The position numbers and the translations under genes are program-made. A DNA stretch of 64,000 bases from Oscillospiraceae bacterium (GTDB taxonomy: Bacteria > Bacillota > Clostridia > Oscillospirales > CAG-272): the NCBI GenBank assembly GCA_015063535.1, contig SVTY01000002.1:80034-144033 (forward strand), in the 5' to 3' direction. Positions 26,086 through 34,015 of this stretch are shown piece after piece (positions within the stretch are counted from its first letter, which is position 1; each line of letters opens with the position of its first letter). Under the pieces are notes generated by a model. The model was not told the DNA's origin. It did not search any database and saw only the letters and a list, made by a program, of their open reading frames with translations.

Positions 26086-27630
26086 ATGTTATCAACCGTT
26101 TACAGTGCAGGGCTTTACGGAATCGACGGATATATTGTCACTGTGGAGTGCAATGCTCAATCCAGACTTCCCCAATTTGAGTTGGTGGGCTTACCCGATC
26201 TGGCGGTAAAGGAAGCCAAGGAGCGAGTACGTACCGCTTGTGAGAACAGCGGTTTTCGCTTTCCCTCTATGGCACTGATGTTGAATCTGGCACCTGCCGA
26301 CCGCCGCAAGGAGGGCTCCGCCTTCGACGTGGCGATCCTTTTGGGTATTCTGCGTTGCGGTGGGATCCTTGAGGATCGGGTGGATCTTTCGGATAAATGC
26401 TTTGTGGGCGAGCTATCCCTGTCGGGGCGTCTGCGCCCTGTCCGAGGTACACTTTGCTTATGCGTAGCGGCGAGAGATGCGGGTATGCGGGAATTTTACG
26501 CCCCTGCCGAAACGGCGAAGGAAGCAGCGGCGGTGGACGGCATTCGTGTGTACGCCGTGGAGACGGTCGCACAGCTGGTCGCTCATCTGAACGGTACCTG
26601 TCCTATGACCCCCATCGCCTGCGATACAAGTACTTTTGAGGAAGGGCTTTTGCAGACCTCCCTTGATTTTGCCGATGTGCGGGGACAGGGCATGGCGAAG
26701 CGGGCTATGGAGATCGCCGCCGCAGGCGGTCACAACATTCTGCTGATCGGTCCGCCCGGTACGGGAAAATCCATGCTCTCCAAGCGGCTTTCCTCCATTT
26801 TGCCGCCCATGACCTTTGAGGAAGCCATCGAAACCACCAAGGTTCATTCAGTGGCTGGAACTCTGCCCGACGGGTCGGCACTGGTGGCGCAACGACCCTT
26901 CCGCTCCCCGCACCATACCATGAGTGCGGTGAGCCTTGTGGGCGGAGGTGCCAATCCGTTGCCCGGCGAGGTCTCCCTTGCCCATAACGGCGTGCTGTTT
27001 CTTGACGAGCTCCCCGAATTTCCCAAGCAGGTCACCGATGCTCTGCGGCAGCCCTTGGAGGATCGACGGGTCACCATTACCCGAGCCAACGGCAGAGTGA
27101 CCTACCCCTGCTCCTTTATGCTGGTGGGCGCTATGAATCCCTGCCGATGCGGATATTTCGGGCATCCGTCCCGCCCCTGTACATGCAGTGCCGCCGATGT
27201 CAAGCGATATGTGTCCCGTATCAGCGGACCCATGCTTGACCGCATTGACATTCAGATCGAGCTACCTTCCTTGTCTTATGAGGAGCTGTCGGACAGCACC
27301 CACACAGAGGAGCCATCGGCGGTCATTCGGGAACGGGTCAAGCGTGCGAGAGCCTTTGCGATGGCGAGAATGGGCGAGCAGTCGGGAATGTATTGCAATG
27401 CCCAATTGGATGCGGCAGCCATTCGCCGCTATTGCGTGGCAGATGCGGGCGCACAGGCATTGCTGAAGGCGGCGTATGAGCGAATGGGTATGTCTGCCCG
27501 AGGCTATGATCGGGTCATGCGGGTAGCGAGAACCATTGCCGATCTGGACGAGGCGGAGATCATCGGCTCCAAGCACATTGCCGAGGCGATCCAATACCGC
27601 AGTCTGGATAAAAAATACTGGGGAACCTGA
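26086..27630 (+). CDS. comM: YifB/ComM-family Mg-chelatase-like AAA+ ATPase
   Basis: 514 residues from ATG 26086, with GAAAGGAGAGG directly upstream; the open frame extends further 5' but across the promoter. Domains in order: an N-terminal Lon-like ChlI fold (about 1-200, SRLPQFELVGLPDLAVKEAKERVR), the AAA+ domain with Walker A GPPGTGKS (about 222-229), Walker B GVLFLDELPEF and sensor AMNPCRCGYFGH with a Cys-rich CRCGYFGHPSRPCTC zinc-like stretch, then a C-terminal chelatase-like domain. ComM is a branch-migration helicase in natural transformation in Gram-negatives; the role in Clostridia is less clear. The first M42 peptidase gene follows after 20 bases. Confidence 0.9.
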   Translation: MLSTVYSAGLYGIDGYIVTVECNAQSRLPQFELVGLPDLAVKEAKERVRTACENSGFRFPSMALMLNLAPADRRKEGSAFDVAILLGILRCGGILEDRVDLSDKCFVGELSLSGRLRPVRGTLCLCVAARDAGMREFYAPAETAKEAAAVDGIRVYAVETVAQLVAHLNGTCPMTPIACDTSTFEEGLLQTSLDFADVRGQGMAKRAMEIAAAGGHNILLIGPPGTGKSMLSKRLSSILPPMTFEEAIETTKVHSVAGTLPDGSALVAQRPFRSPHHTMSAVSLVGGGANPLPGEVSLAHNGVLFLDELPEFPKQVTDALRQPLEDRRVTITRANGRVTYPCSFMLVGAMNPCRCGYFGHPSRPCTCSAADVKRYVSRISGPMLDRIDIQIELPSLSYEELSDSTHTEEPSAVIRERVKRARAFAMARMGEQSGMYCNAQLDAAAIRRYCVADAGAQALLKAAYERMGMSARGYDRVMRVARTIADLDEAEIIGSKHIAEAIQYRSLDKKYWGT

Positions 27631-27650
27631 GTTCCATAGAGGAAGAAAAT

Positions 27651-28742
27651 ATGGAAGAAAATAAAACGAAGCAACAGGAATTGAAGGAACAGATTTTGTC
27701 TTTGTGCGGCATCATGTCTGTGTCGGGCTTTGAGCCGAGAGCGACCGAAGCCATTCGGGAGAAGCTGGGAGCGGCGTTTGACGAGCTGACTGTCGATGCG
27801 GTAGGCAACCACCTTTTGGTCAAGCGGTGCGGCAGAGCCAAGGCACCTCTTGTGTTGGTGGACGCCCATTTTGACGAGATCGGAATGCTGGTGACCGAGC
27901 TTTGCGAGGACGGTTTTGTACGGGTGGCGTCGGTAGGCGGACTGTCTGCCACCGTTCTTCAGGCGGCGGATGTCATTCTGTACGGCAAGGAGCCGGTGCG
28001 GGGTGTGGTGACCTCCACACCGCCCCATCTGAAAAAAAATGACGAGGAGTCTCTGCCCGAGGCGGAGGAGCTTTTGGTGGATACGGGATATTCCAAGGAG
28101 CGGCTTGCCGAACTTGTATCGGTAGGCACGCCTGTGGGCTTTTCTCCCTGCTATTCCGAGCTTCTCGGCGGATGCCTTGCGGGCAAGAGCTTTGACAATA
28201 AGGCGTGTGCCGCCATTGCGGCGTATGCCATTGCCCATACGCCCAAGGAGCGGCTTGCTGCCGACGTGGCGTTTCTGCTCTCCTCCTATGAGGAGACCTC
28301 TGCCAAGGGCGGCGTATCGGCGGCGACCTACCGCTTGCAACCCGATTATGCCATGGTCATCGACGTGAATCTGGCGACCGTTCCCGACGTACCCAAGCGG
28401 GAAACCGTTCCCTTGGGAGCAGGAGTGTCTCTTTCGGTTTCGGCGGCGACCGACCGACGGCTGACCGCCATGACCCGCGCCCTCTGCGAGGATCGGGCGA
28501 TCCCGCATACTATGATCGCCGCACCGTCCTCTACGGGAACCAACGCCACTTCGGTGAATTTGGTTCGGGGCGGTATTCCCGTGGTAGATGTGGGTCTGCC
28601 TCTGCGGAGCATGCATACCTATAATGAAGTGATCTCCCTGAAGGATGCGCAAGCTCTTTGCGAGCTGGTGGAAGCGTTTATCGGCAGTCAGCGGCTTGCC
28701 GACACCTTCGGGTACACAGAGAAGGAGGAGCTTCCTATATGA
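27651..28742 (+). CDS. M42-family aminopeptidase, paralogue 1
   Basis: 363 residues. M42 enzymes are two-metal aminopeptidases forming tetrahedral dodecamers that trim peptides released by proteases. Visible motifs are HFDEIG (usually HMDEIG), GKSFDNKAC in place of the common LDDR metal site, SSYEETSAKGG with the catalytic Glu pair, VIDVN and the terminal MHTYNEVISLKD histidine. The asparagine in FDN rather than DD sets it apart from paralogues 2 and 3. AGGAAG precedes the start. It ends in an ATGA overlap with the next gene. Confidence 0.9.
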   Translation: MEENKTKQQELKEQILSLCGIMSVSGFEPRATEAIREKLGAAFDELTVDAVGNHLLVKRCGRAKAPLVLVDAHFDEIGMLVTELCEDGFVRVASVGGLSATVLQAADVILYGKEPVRGVVTSTPPHLKKNDEESLPEAEELLVDTGYSKERLAELVSVGTPVGFSPCYSELLGGCLAGKSFDNKACAAIAAYAIAHTPKERLAADVAFLLSSYEETSAKGGVSAATYRLQPDYAMVIDVNLATVPDVPKRETVPLGAGVSLSVSAATDRRLTAMTRALCEDRAIPHTMIAAPSSTGTNATSVNLVRGGIPVVDVGLPLRSMHTYNEVISLKDAQALCELVEAFIGSQRLADTFGYTEKEELPI

Positions 28743-29851
28743 AAACTGCCATAGATTCGGTCTCTCTGATTCGGGAGATGTGCGGTCTGTTCGGCCCCTC
28801 CGGCTGTGAGGGAGAGGTCGCAGACAGGATCGAGCAAAGGATCCGTCCGTTCTGCGACAGCGTGGTACGGGATCGGATGGGCAATGTGCTGGCACTGATC
28901 CGAACGGGGAGCAATCGGACGGACGACCGCTGTCGGATCATGCTGTCCGCCCACATGGATGAGGTGGGCGTGATGCTCACCGAGCTTTGCGAGGACGGAC
29001 TGTTTCGCTTTGATACGGTGGGTGGGATCTCTCCCGCCGTGCTGGAGGGAAGAAAGGTGACACTGGGAGACGAGATCAATCGCCTTTCCGGTGTGATCGC
29101 CTCCAAAGCCATTCACCATAAGAAAAAAAGCGAGCGGAACAAGCCCACGCCCATTGAGCAAATGGTCATTGATATTGGCGCCGAAAGCAAGGAGGAGGCG
29201 GAACGCTATCTGTCGATAGGCTCCTTCGGTACCTTTGATTCGGAATGCTATCTCTTCGGTGAGGAGGACGGCTTTATTAAAGCGAAGGCGTTGGATGACC
29301 GTATGGGTTGTGCCGCACTGATCGAAATTATGCGATCGGTCTTTGAGAACCGTCCCACTGCCGACCTTGATCTGTATTTCTGCTTTACCGTGCGGGAGGA
29401 GATCGGCTTGTCGGGAGCTAAGGTAGCGGCGGAGAAAATCGCCCCCGACTATGCTATCGTTTTGGAAACCACGGCGGTTGCCGATCTGCCCGAAACGCCT
29501 GTGGGGCGGCGGGTAGCAAGCCTTGGCAAGGGCGGCGTGCTGTCGGTCATGGATCGCTCTACCATATACGATCATGAATTTTTCATGAAAGCGAGACAGA
29601 TTGCCGAGACAAACGGCATTCCCACCCAAGTGAAGCAGTATGTATCCGGCGGAAACGATGCGGGATCGATCCACAAAACGGGAGTGGGCGTTCGTTGCCT
29701 TGCTCTGTCGGTTCCCACCCGATACCTGCATTCGCCCTCTTGCGTGGCAAGTCTGTCTGATTATCGGGCAGTGCGGGAGCTGACTGAGGTACTGATCCGT
29801 ACCTGCCCGCTGTGGTGTACAGACGAAATGAAAAAGGAGAAAACAGTATGA
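28739..29851 (+). CDS. M42-family aminopeptidase, paralogue 2
   Basis: 370 residues from ATG 28739, which overlaps the previous stop (ATGA) with GAAGGAGGAG just upstream. Motifs are HMDEVG, KALDDRMGC, VREEIGLSGA, VLETTAV (Glu where many relatives have Asp) and HSPSCVASLSD. It carries an extra KKKSERNKPTPIEQM basic loop around residues 123-137, before the VIDIGAESKEEAE segment. Middle gene of a coupled trio. Confidence 0.9.
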   Translation: MKTAIDSVSLIREMCGLFGPSGCEGEVADRIEQRIRPFCDSVVRDRMGNVLALIRTGSNRTDDRCRIMLSAHMDEVGVMLTELCEDGLFRFDTVGGISPAVLEGRKVTLGDEINRLSGVIASKAIHHKKKSERNKPTPIEQMVIDIGAESKEEAERYLSIGSFGTFDSECYLFGEEDGFIKAKALDDRMGCAALIEIMRSVFENRPTADLDLYFCFTVREEIGLSGAKVAAEKIAPDYAIVLETTAVADLPETPVGRRVASLGKGGVLSVMDRSTIYDHEFFMKARQIAETNGIPTQVKQYVSGGNDAGSIHKTGVGVRCLALSVPTRYLHSPSCVASLSDYRAVRELTEVLIRTCPLWCTDEMKKEKTV

Positions 29852-30852
29852 AATTATATACAACGTTACAAGCCCTCTGTGCCACTCCGTCAGTGTCGGG
29901 CAGAGAAGAAGCGATCCGAGAGGTGCTTCGGGAGCGCATCGTCCCCTTTGCCGACGAGGTTCGGGTCGATCCGTTGGGAAACCTGATTGCGACCAAGAAG
30001 GGAAGCAGTGCGGGAAAGAGTGTGTTGCTCTGTGCGCATATGGATGAGATCGGCTTTCTTGTCACCTTTGTGGAGGAGAACGGATGGCTGCGGGTCGCTC
30101 CCGTGGGCGGAATCTCGTTTGCGGCGTCTGCCTTTTCCTCTGTGGTATCCGAAAACGGTGTGCGTGGCTCCTTGGTTCCCGAGGAGAAGGTGAAGCCCGC
30201 CGACTATACCGCCGATCGGTTTTATATTGACATCGGTGCCAAGAACTGCAAGGAAGCCCAAAAGCAGGTTTCGATAGGAACATTTTTTGTGGCGGAGGGC
30301 GGAGTGCGCCGTCTGAAGGGCAAGCGAGTTATGGGCAGACCGCTGGATGACCGTATCGGCTGTGCGGTGTTGCTTGCCGTTGCCGAACAGCTTGCCGAGG
30401 TATTGCTTGAGGGAGACGTGTATTATGTGTTCTCGGTTCAGGAGGAGGTTGGATGCCGAGGTGCCCTGCCTGCGGCGTTCGGACTTGCGCCCGAGTATGC
30501 ACTTTGCTTCGATGTTACGGCAACAGGTGACGTGCCGGGCACAGCTCCCATGGCATGCTCCTTGGGAGGCGGAGCGGCGATCAAGATCAAGGATCGGTCG
30601 GTGATCTGCTGTGAAGAGGTGGTCAAGAGACTTTGCTCCTTGGCAGAGGAGAATAAGATCCCCTGTCAGCGGGAGATACTGACCTACGGCGGAACCGATA
30701 CCTCCTCTATGCAGCTCGCAGGCGGCGGCTGTCGGGCAGGTGCTTTGTCGATTCCCTGCCGCTATATCCATACCTCCGTCGAGCAGTGCGACCTTGCCGA
30801 TGCCGAAGCCTGCGTCACCTTGGCGGTTGCGTTTGTGAAGGATGCGGTATAA
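29848..30852 (+). CDS. M42-family aminopeptidase, paralogue 3
   Basis: 334 residues from ATG 29848, again an ATGA overlap with the preceding gene and an AAAAAGGAG ribosome site. Motifs are HMDEIG, RPLDDRIGC, VQEEVGCRGA, CFDVTATGDVPG and IHTSVEQCDLADAE, all in the family-standard form, so of the three this is the most canonical M42 peptidase. A family-A repeat starts just after the stop. Confidence 0.92.
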   Translation: MKLYTTLQALCATPSVSGREEAIREVLRERIVPFADEVRVDPLGNLIATKKGSSAGKSVLLCAHMDEIGFLVTFVEENGWLRVAPVGGISFAASAFSSVVSENGVRGSLVPEEKVKPADYTADRFYIDIGAKNCKEAQKQVSIGTFFVAEGGVRRLKGKRVMGRPLDDRIGCAVLLAVAEQLAEVLLEGDVYYVFSVQEEVGCRGALPAAFGLAPEYALCFDVTATGDVPGTAPMACSLGGGAAIKIKDRSVICCEEVVKRLCSLAEENKIPCQREILTYGGTDTSSMQLAGGGCRAGALSIPCRYIHTSVEQCDLADAEACVTLAVAFVKDAV

Positions 30853-30860
30853 GGATGCGT

Positions 30861-30890
30861 CTTACTTTTCTTTTAAAAAAGAAAAGTAAG
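30861..30890 (+). repeat. A/T palindromic repeat, family A, copy 3
   Basis: CTTACTTTTCTTTT / AAAAGAAAAGTAAG palindrome, preceded by GGATGCGT and followed by CAAAAGAAAACACTGCAAAAA. The tail is repeated once more at 30939-30966 and leads to module B at 31014. Confidence 0.88.
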
Positions 30891-31013
30891 CAAAAGAAAA
30901 CACTGCAAAAATTATCTTTAAGATTTGTGTAAAAGATAAAGTAAGCAAAAGAAAACATTGCAAAAATATTCTCATAAAAATTGGTGCGAACATATGCAAA
31001 AACGCACAAACTT

Positions 31014-31039
31014 GTAGGGACAGGCGTCCTCGACTGTCC
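31014..31039 (+). repeat. 26-bp repeat module B, copy 1
   Basis: A 26-bp sequence (GTAGGGACAGG...CGACTGTCC) that occurs as an exact reverse complement at 35256-35281. It is itself partly palindromic (GGACAG...CTGTCC). Confidence 0.9.
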
Positions 31040-31121
31040 AAAAAAGAGAATCTTCTTCTGTATAAACCCATTTTTAAAAGTTTCTTTGTGAACCCCCTAT
31101 ACATATCAAAAAGGAGCAATT

Positions 31122-32411
31122 ATGAAATTTTCCGATAAAATTCTAACCTTGGCAAACGAGGCGGAGACCGCCCTTGCCGACCGATTTGCGGCAATTGACC
31201 GCATTGCGTTTGAAAATACCCAACGGGTCATGGATGCCTTTCGGGAGCACCGTGTCAGCGAGGCAATGTTCAACCCCACCAGCGGCTACGGCTACGACGA
31301 TCGGGGACGGGATACCTTGGATGCCATTTGGGCAGACGTGATGGGAGCCGAAGCTGCTTTTGTGCGGCACAGCATCGTCAACGGAACCCAAGCGCTGACC
31401 ATTGGTCTGTTCGGCTTGCTCCGTCCGGGAGACATCCTGTTCTCGGTAGCGGGAAAGCCTTACGATACCTTGGATGAGGTTATCGGAAACGTGGGAGAGG
31501 CGGGCAACGGTTCCTTGCGTGATTTCGGCGTGGAGTACCGACAGGCAGAGCTTTTGTCTGACGGATGCTTTGACTGGGAAGCCATCCGCCGAGTTCTTAC
31601 CGAGGAGGGTGAGCGGGTCAAGGTGGTCTTTGTCCAACGCTCCAAGGGATATCTGAACCGAAAGACCCTGTCCGTCTCGCAGATCGGCGAGCTGGTCGCC
31701 TTCGTCAAAGCGATTCTTCCCAACACCTATGTGGTGGTGGATAACTGCTACGGCGAATTTACCGAAACAGTAGAGCCGACGGCGGTGGGAGCCGATATGA
31801 TCATCGGCTCACTCATCAAAAATCCGGGCGGTGGAATGGCGGAGACCGGCGGCTACATTGCGGGAAGCGCACGGGCGGTAGAGCTTGCCTCCTACCGTTT
31901 GACCTCTGTCGGATGCGGCTTGGAGGTTGGCGCAAGCTTGGGACAGAACAAAAATCTCTTTAAGGGGCTGTTCTATGCCCCCCATACCACGGCGCAGGCG
32001 TTGAAGACCGCCCATCTGGCGGCATATGTATTCGGGGAGAAGGGCTTGGGCTTTGAGGTAGAGCCAAGCTGGGATGAGGAGCGGCACGACATCATCCAAA
32101 CGGTCATCACCCATTCTCCCGACATGCTTTGCGCCTTCTGCCGAGGCATTCAGGCAGGTTCTCCTATTGATTCCTTCGTGACCCCCGAGCCGTGGGATAT
32201 GCCGGGCTATACCGATAAGGTCATTATGGCGGCAGGTGCCTTTACCCAAGGCTCCTCCATCGAGCTGTCTGCCGACGGTCCTCTGCGAGAGCCCTATACC
32301 GCCTATTTTCAGGGTGGTCTGACCTACGAAAGCGGTAAGATCGGCATTCTCAGTGCCGCAGAGGCGGTTTATGGGGATGCGTCTTACTTTTCTTTTAAAA
32401 AAGAAAAGTAA
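31122..32411 (+). CDS. Methionine gamma-lyase family PLP enzyme, C-terminus supplied by a repeat
   Basis: 429 residues. It belongs to the fold-type I PLP group annotated as methionine gamma-lyase family or aluminium-resistance protein: FNPTSGYGYDDRGRDTLD near the N-terminus, HSIVNGTQALTIGLFGLLRPGD for the cofactor phosphate, VVVDNCYGEF with the PLP-binding Asp and MIIGSLIKNPGGGMAETGGY with the Schiff-base Lys. The true substrate is uncertain. AAAGGAG precedes the ATG. Its last 11 residues (DASYFSFKKEK) and stop codon are encoded by a family-A repeat at 32375-32412, so the native C-terminus has been replaced or extended. Confidence 0.85.
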   Translation: MKFSDKILTLANEAETALADRFAAIDRIAFENTQRVMDAFREHRVSEAMFNPTSGYGYDDRGRDTLDAIWADVMGAEAAFVRHSIVNGTQALTIGLFGLLRPGDILFSVAGKPYDTLDEVIGNVGEAGNGSLRDFGVEYRQAELLSDGCFDWEAIRRVLTEEGERVKVVFVQRSKGYLNRKTLSVSQIGELVAFVKAILPNTYVVVDNCYGEFTETVEPTAVGADMIIGSLIKNPGGGMAETGGYIAGSARAVELASYRLTSVGCGLEVGASLGQNKNLFKGLFYAPHTTAQALKTAHLAAYVFGEKGLGFEVEPSWDEERHDIIQTVITHSPDMLCAFCRGIQAGSPIDSFVTPEPWDMPGYTDKVIMAAGAFTQGSSIELSADGPLREPYTAYFQGGLTYESGKIGILSAAEAVYGDASYFSFKKEK

Positions 32412-32412
32412 G
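32383..32412 (+). repeat. A/T palindromic repeat, family A, copy 4, overlapping a CDS end
   Basis: The same GGATGCGT + CTTACTTTTCTTTT/AAAAGAAAAGTAAG palindrome and CAAAAGAAAACACTGCAAAAA tail as copy 3, here in frame with the preceding gene so that its TAA (32409-32411) is the stop codon. Confidence 0.9.
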
Positions 32413-32510
32413 CAAAAGAAAACACTGCAAAAATTATCTTTAAGGTTTGTGCAAAAGAAAAACAAGCAAAAGAAAACATTGCAAAAAATTTTTAAAAGTT
32501 TTTGAAGATT

Positions 32511-32570
32511 CTTAAGAAACTTTTTTCAAAAAGTTTCTTAAGTGGGTTGTAGGGCAAAGCCCTACAAATC
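32511..32570 (+). repeat. Two-hairpin intergenic repeat, family C, copy 2
   Basis: CTTAAGAAACTTTTT-tca-AAAAGTTTCTTAAG followed by TGTAGGGC-aaa-GCCCTACA and AATC. It is joined to family-A copy 4 by a tail of about 98 bases. Confidence 0.88.
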
Positions 32571-32611
32571 GCCTCCCTTGGCTACATATGAAATGAATGA
32601 AAGGTGTAGCC

Positions 32612-34003
32612 ATGCTGTTTTCTTCTCTTGAATTTTTGTATTTGTTTTTGCCTCTTTCCTTAGCGGTGTATTTTCTTTGTCCGCAGCGGTGGCGCAATGC
32701 GGTCTTGCTGTTGGTGAGTCTGATCTTTTACGGTTTGGGCGAGCCGATGTATTTGCCCTTGATGCTTCTGACGGTAGCGGCGGATTACGGCTTTGGCTTG
32801 CTTCTGTCCCGTCGGATGCGAAAGAACCGCTCCCACCGCTGGGTCTTGATTTTGGCGGTGGTATTCAATCTGTCCCTTCTCGCCTTTTTCAAGTATTATG
32901 ACCTGATAGCTCCGCTCGTTTTTTTGCCCGAGTTGGGTCTTTCTTTACCCATCGGCATCTCGTTTTATACCTTTCAAGCACTTTCCTATGTGATCGACGT
33001 ATACCGCAGGGAGACCGAGGCGCAACGGAGTTTTGTGGATTTCGGTACCTATGTCTCCTTGTTTCCGCAACTGATCGCAGGCCCCATCGTGCGGTATACC
33101 GAGATCGACGAACAGCTAAAAGAGAGAACGCATACCCTGTCCCGTATCTCCTCCGGTGTAACGGTTTTTTTGGCTGGGTTGTGCAAAAAGGTTCTGCTTG
33201 CCAATCCTGCGGGAGCGTTGGGCGAGAGCCTGCTTGCGGGTGCTGGCATTGAGACGGTCGCTGGCGTATGGCTGTGGCTGATTTCATATGCCTTTCAGAT
33301 CTATTTCGATTTTTCGGGCTATTCCGATATGGCAATCGGTCTTGGGCGGATCCTCGGCTTTGAGTTCCCGCAGAATTTCCGCTATCCCTATGTGTCCCGC
33401 AGTATTACCGAGTTTTGGCGGCGGTGGCACATCACCTTGTCCTCTTGGTTTCGGTCGTATGTCTATATCCCTTTGGGCGGAAATCGGCGGGGCAGATGGC
33501 GGACATACCGCAATCTGTTGATCACGTGGGCACTGACGGGGCTTTGGCACGGGGCGGCATGGAATTTTCTTTTGTGGGGTCTGTATTTCTTTTTGCTGTT
33601 GGCGCTGGAGAAGGCATTTCTTTTGCGGGCGGCGGAGCGACTGCCCTCTGTGTTGCGGTGGGGCGGTACGCTGTTTTTGATCCTTGCGGGGTGGCTGATC
33701 TTTGCCTCGGATTCTCTCGGGGATGTTTCGGGGCTGGTTCTGTTCGGACGGCTGTTTGGCGTGGGGGTCAACGGGGTATTCTCGGGCTTGACCGTGTATG
33801 AAGCGGTTCGGAATCTTCCCCTGCTTGCGGTCATGGCGGTTGGCTGTACCCCTTTGCCCAAAAGGCTGTATGAGCGGCTTTGTCGGACACGTCCCCGAAT
33901 GGCAACGGCGGCACGCATCGTGCTTTGTCCCATTGCGTTGTTGCTTTGCACGGCGTATCTTGTAGATTCCGGCTACAATCCATTTTTATATTTCAGATTT
34001 TGA
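32612..34003 (+). CDS. MBOAT-family O-acyltransferase (AlgI/DltB-like)
   Basis: 463 residues from ATG 32612, with AAAGGTG upstream. About ten TM segments. The MBOAT hallmarks are present: YFDFSGYSDMAIGLGRILGF, FWRRWHITLSSWFRSYVYIPLGG and the catalytic histidine in GLWHGAAWNFLLWG. This class transfers acetyl or other acyl groups across the membrane to alginate, cellulose, teichoic acid or other wall glycans. The usual partner (AlgJ/AlgX-like SGNH or DltD) is not adjacent; a metal transporter gene follows instead, so the acceptor is unknown. Confidence 0.9.
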   Translation: MLFSSLEFLYLFLPLSLAVYFLCPQRWRNAVLLLVSLIFYGLGEPMYLPLMLLTVAADYGFGLLLSRRMRKNRSHRWVLILAVVFNLSLLAFFKYYDLIAPLVFLPELGLSLPIGISFYTFQALSYVIDVYRRETEAQRSFVDFGTYVSLFPQLIAGPIVRYTEIDEQLKERTHTLSRISSGVTVFLAGLCKKVLLANPAGALGESLLAGAGIETVAGVWLWLISYAFQIYFDFSGYSDMAIGLGRILGFEFPQNFRYPYVSRSITEFWRRWHITLSSWFRSYVYIPLGGNRRGRWRTYRNLLITWALTGLWHGAAWNFLLWGLYFFLLLALEKAFLLRAAERLPSVLRWGGTLFLILAGWLIFASDSLGDVSGLVLFGRLFGVGVNGVFSGLTVYEAVRNLPLLAVMAVGCTPLPKRLYERLCRTRPRMATAARIVLCPIALLLCTAYLVDSGYNPFLYFRF

Positions 34004-34015
34004 TAGGAGTATACG

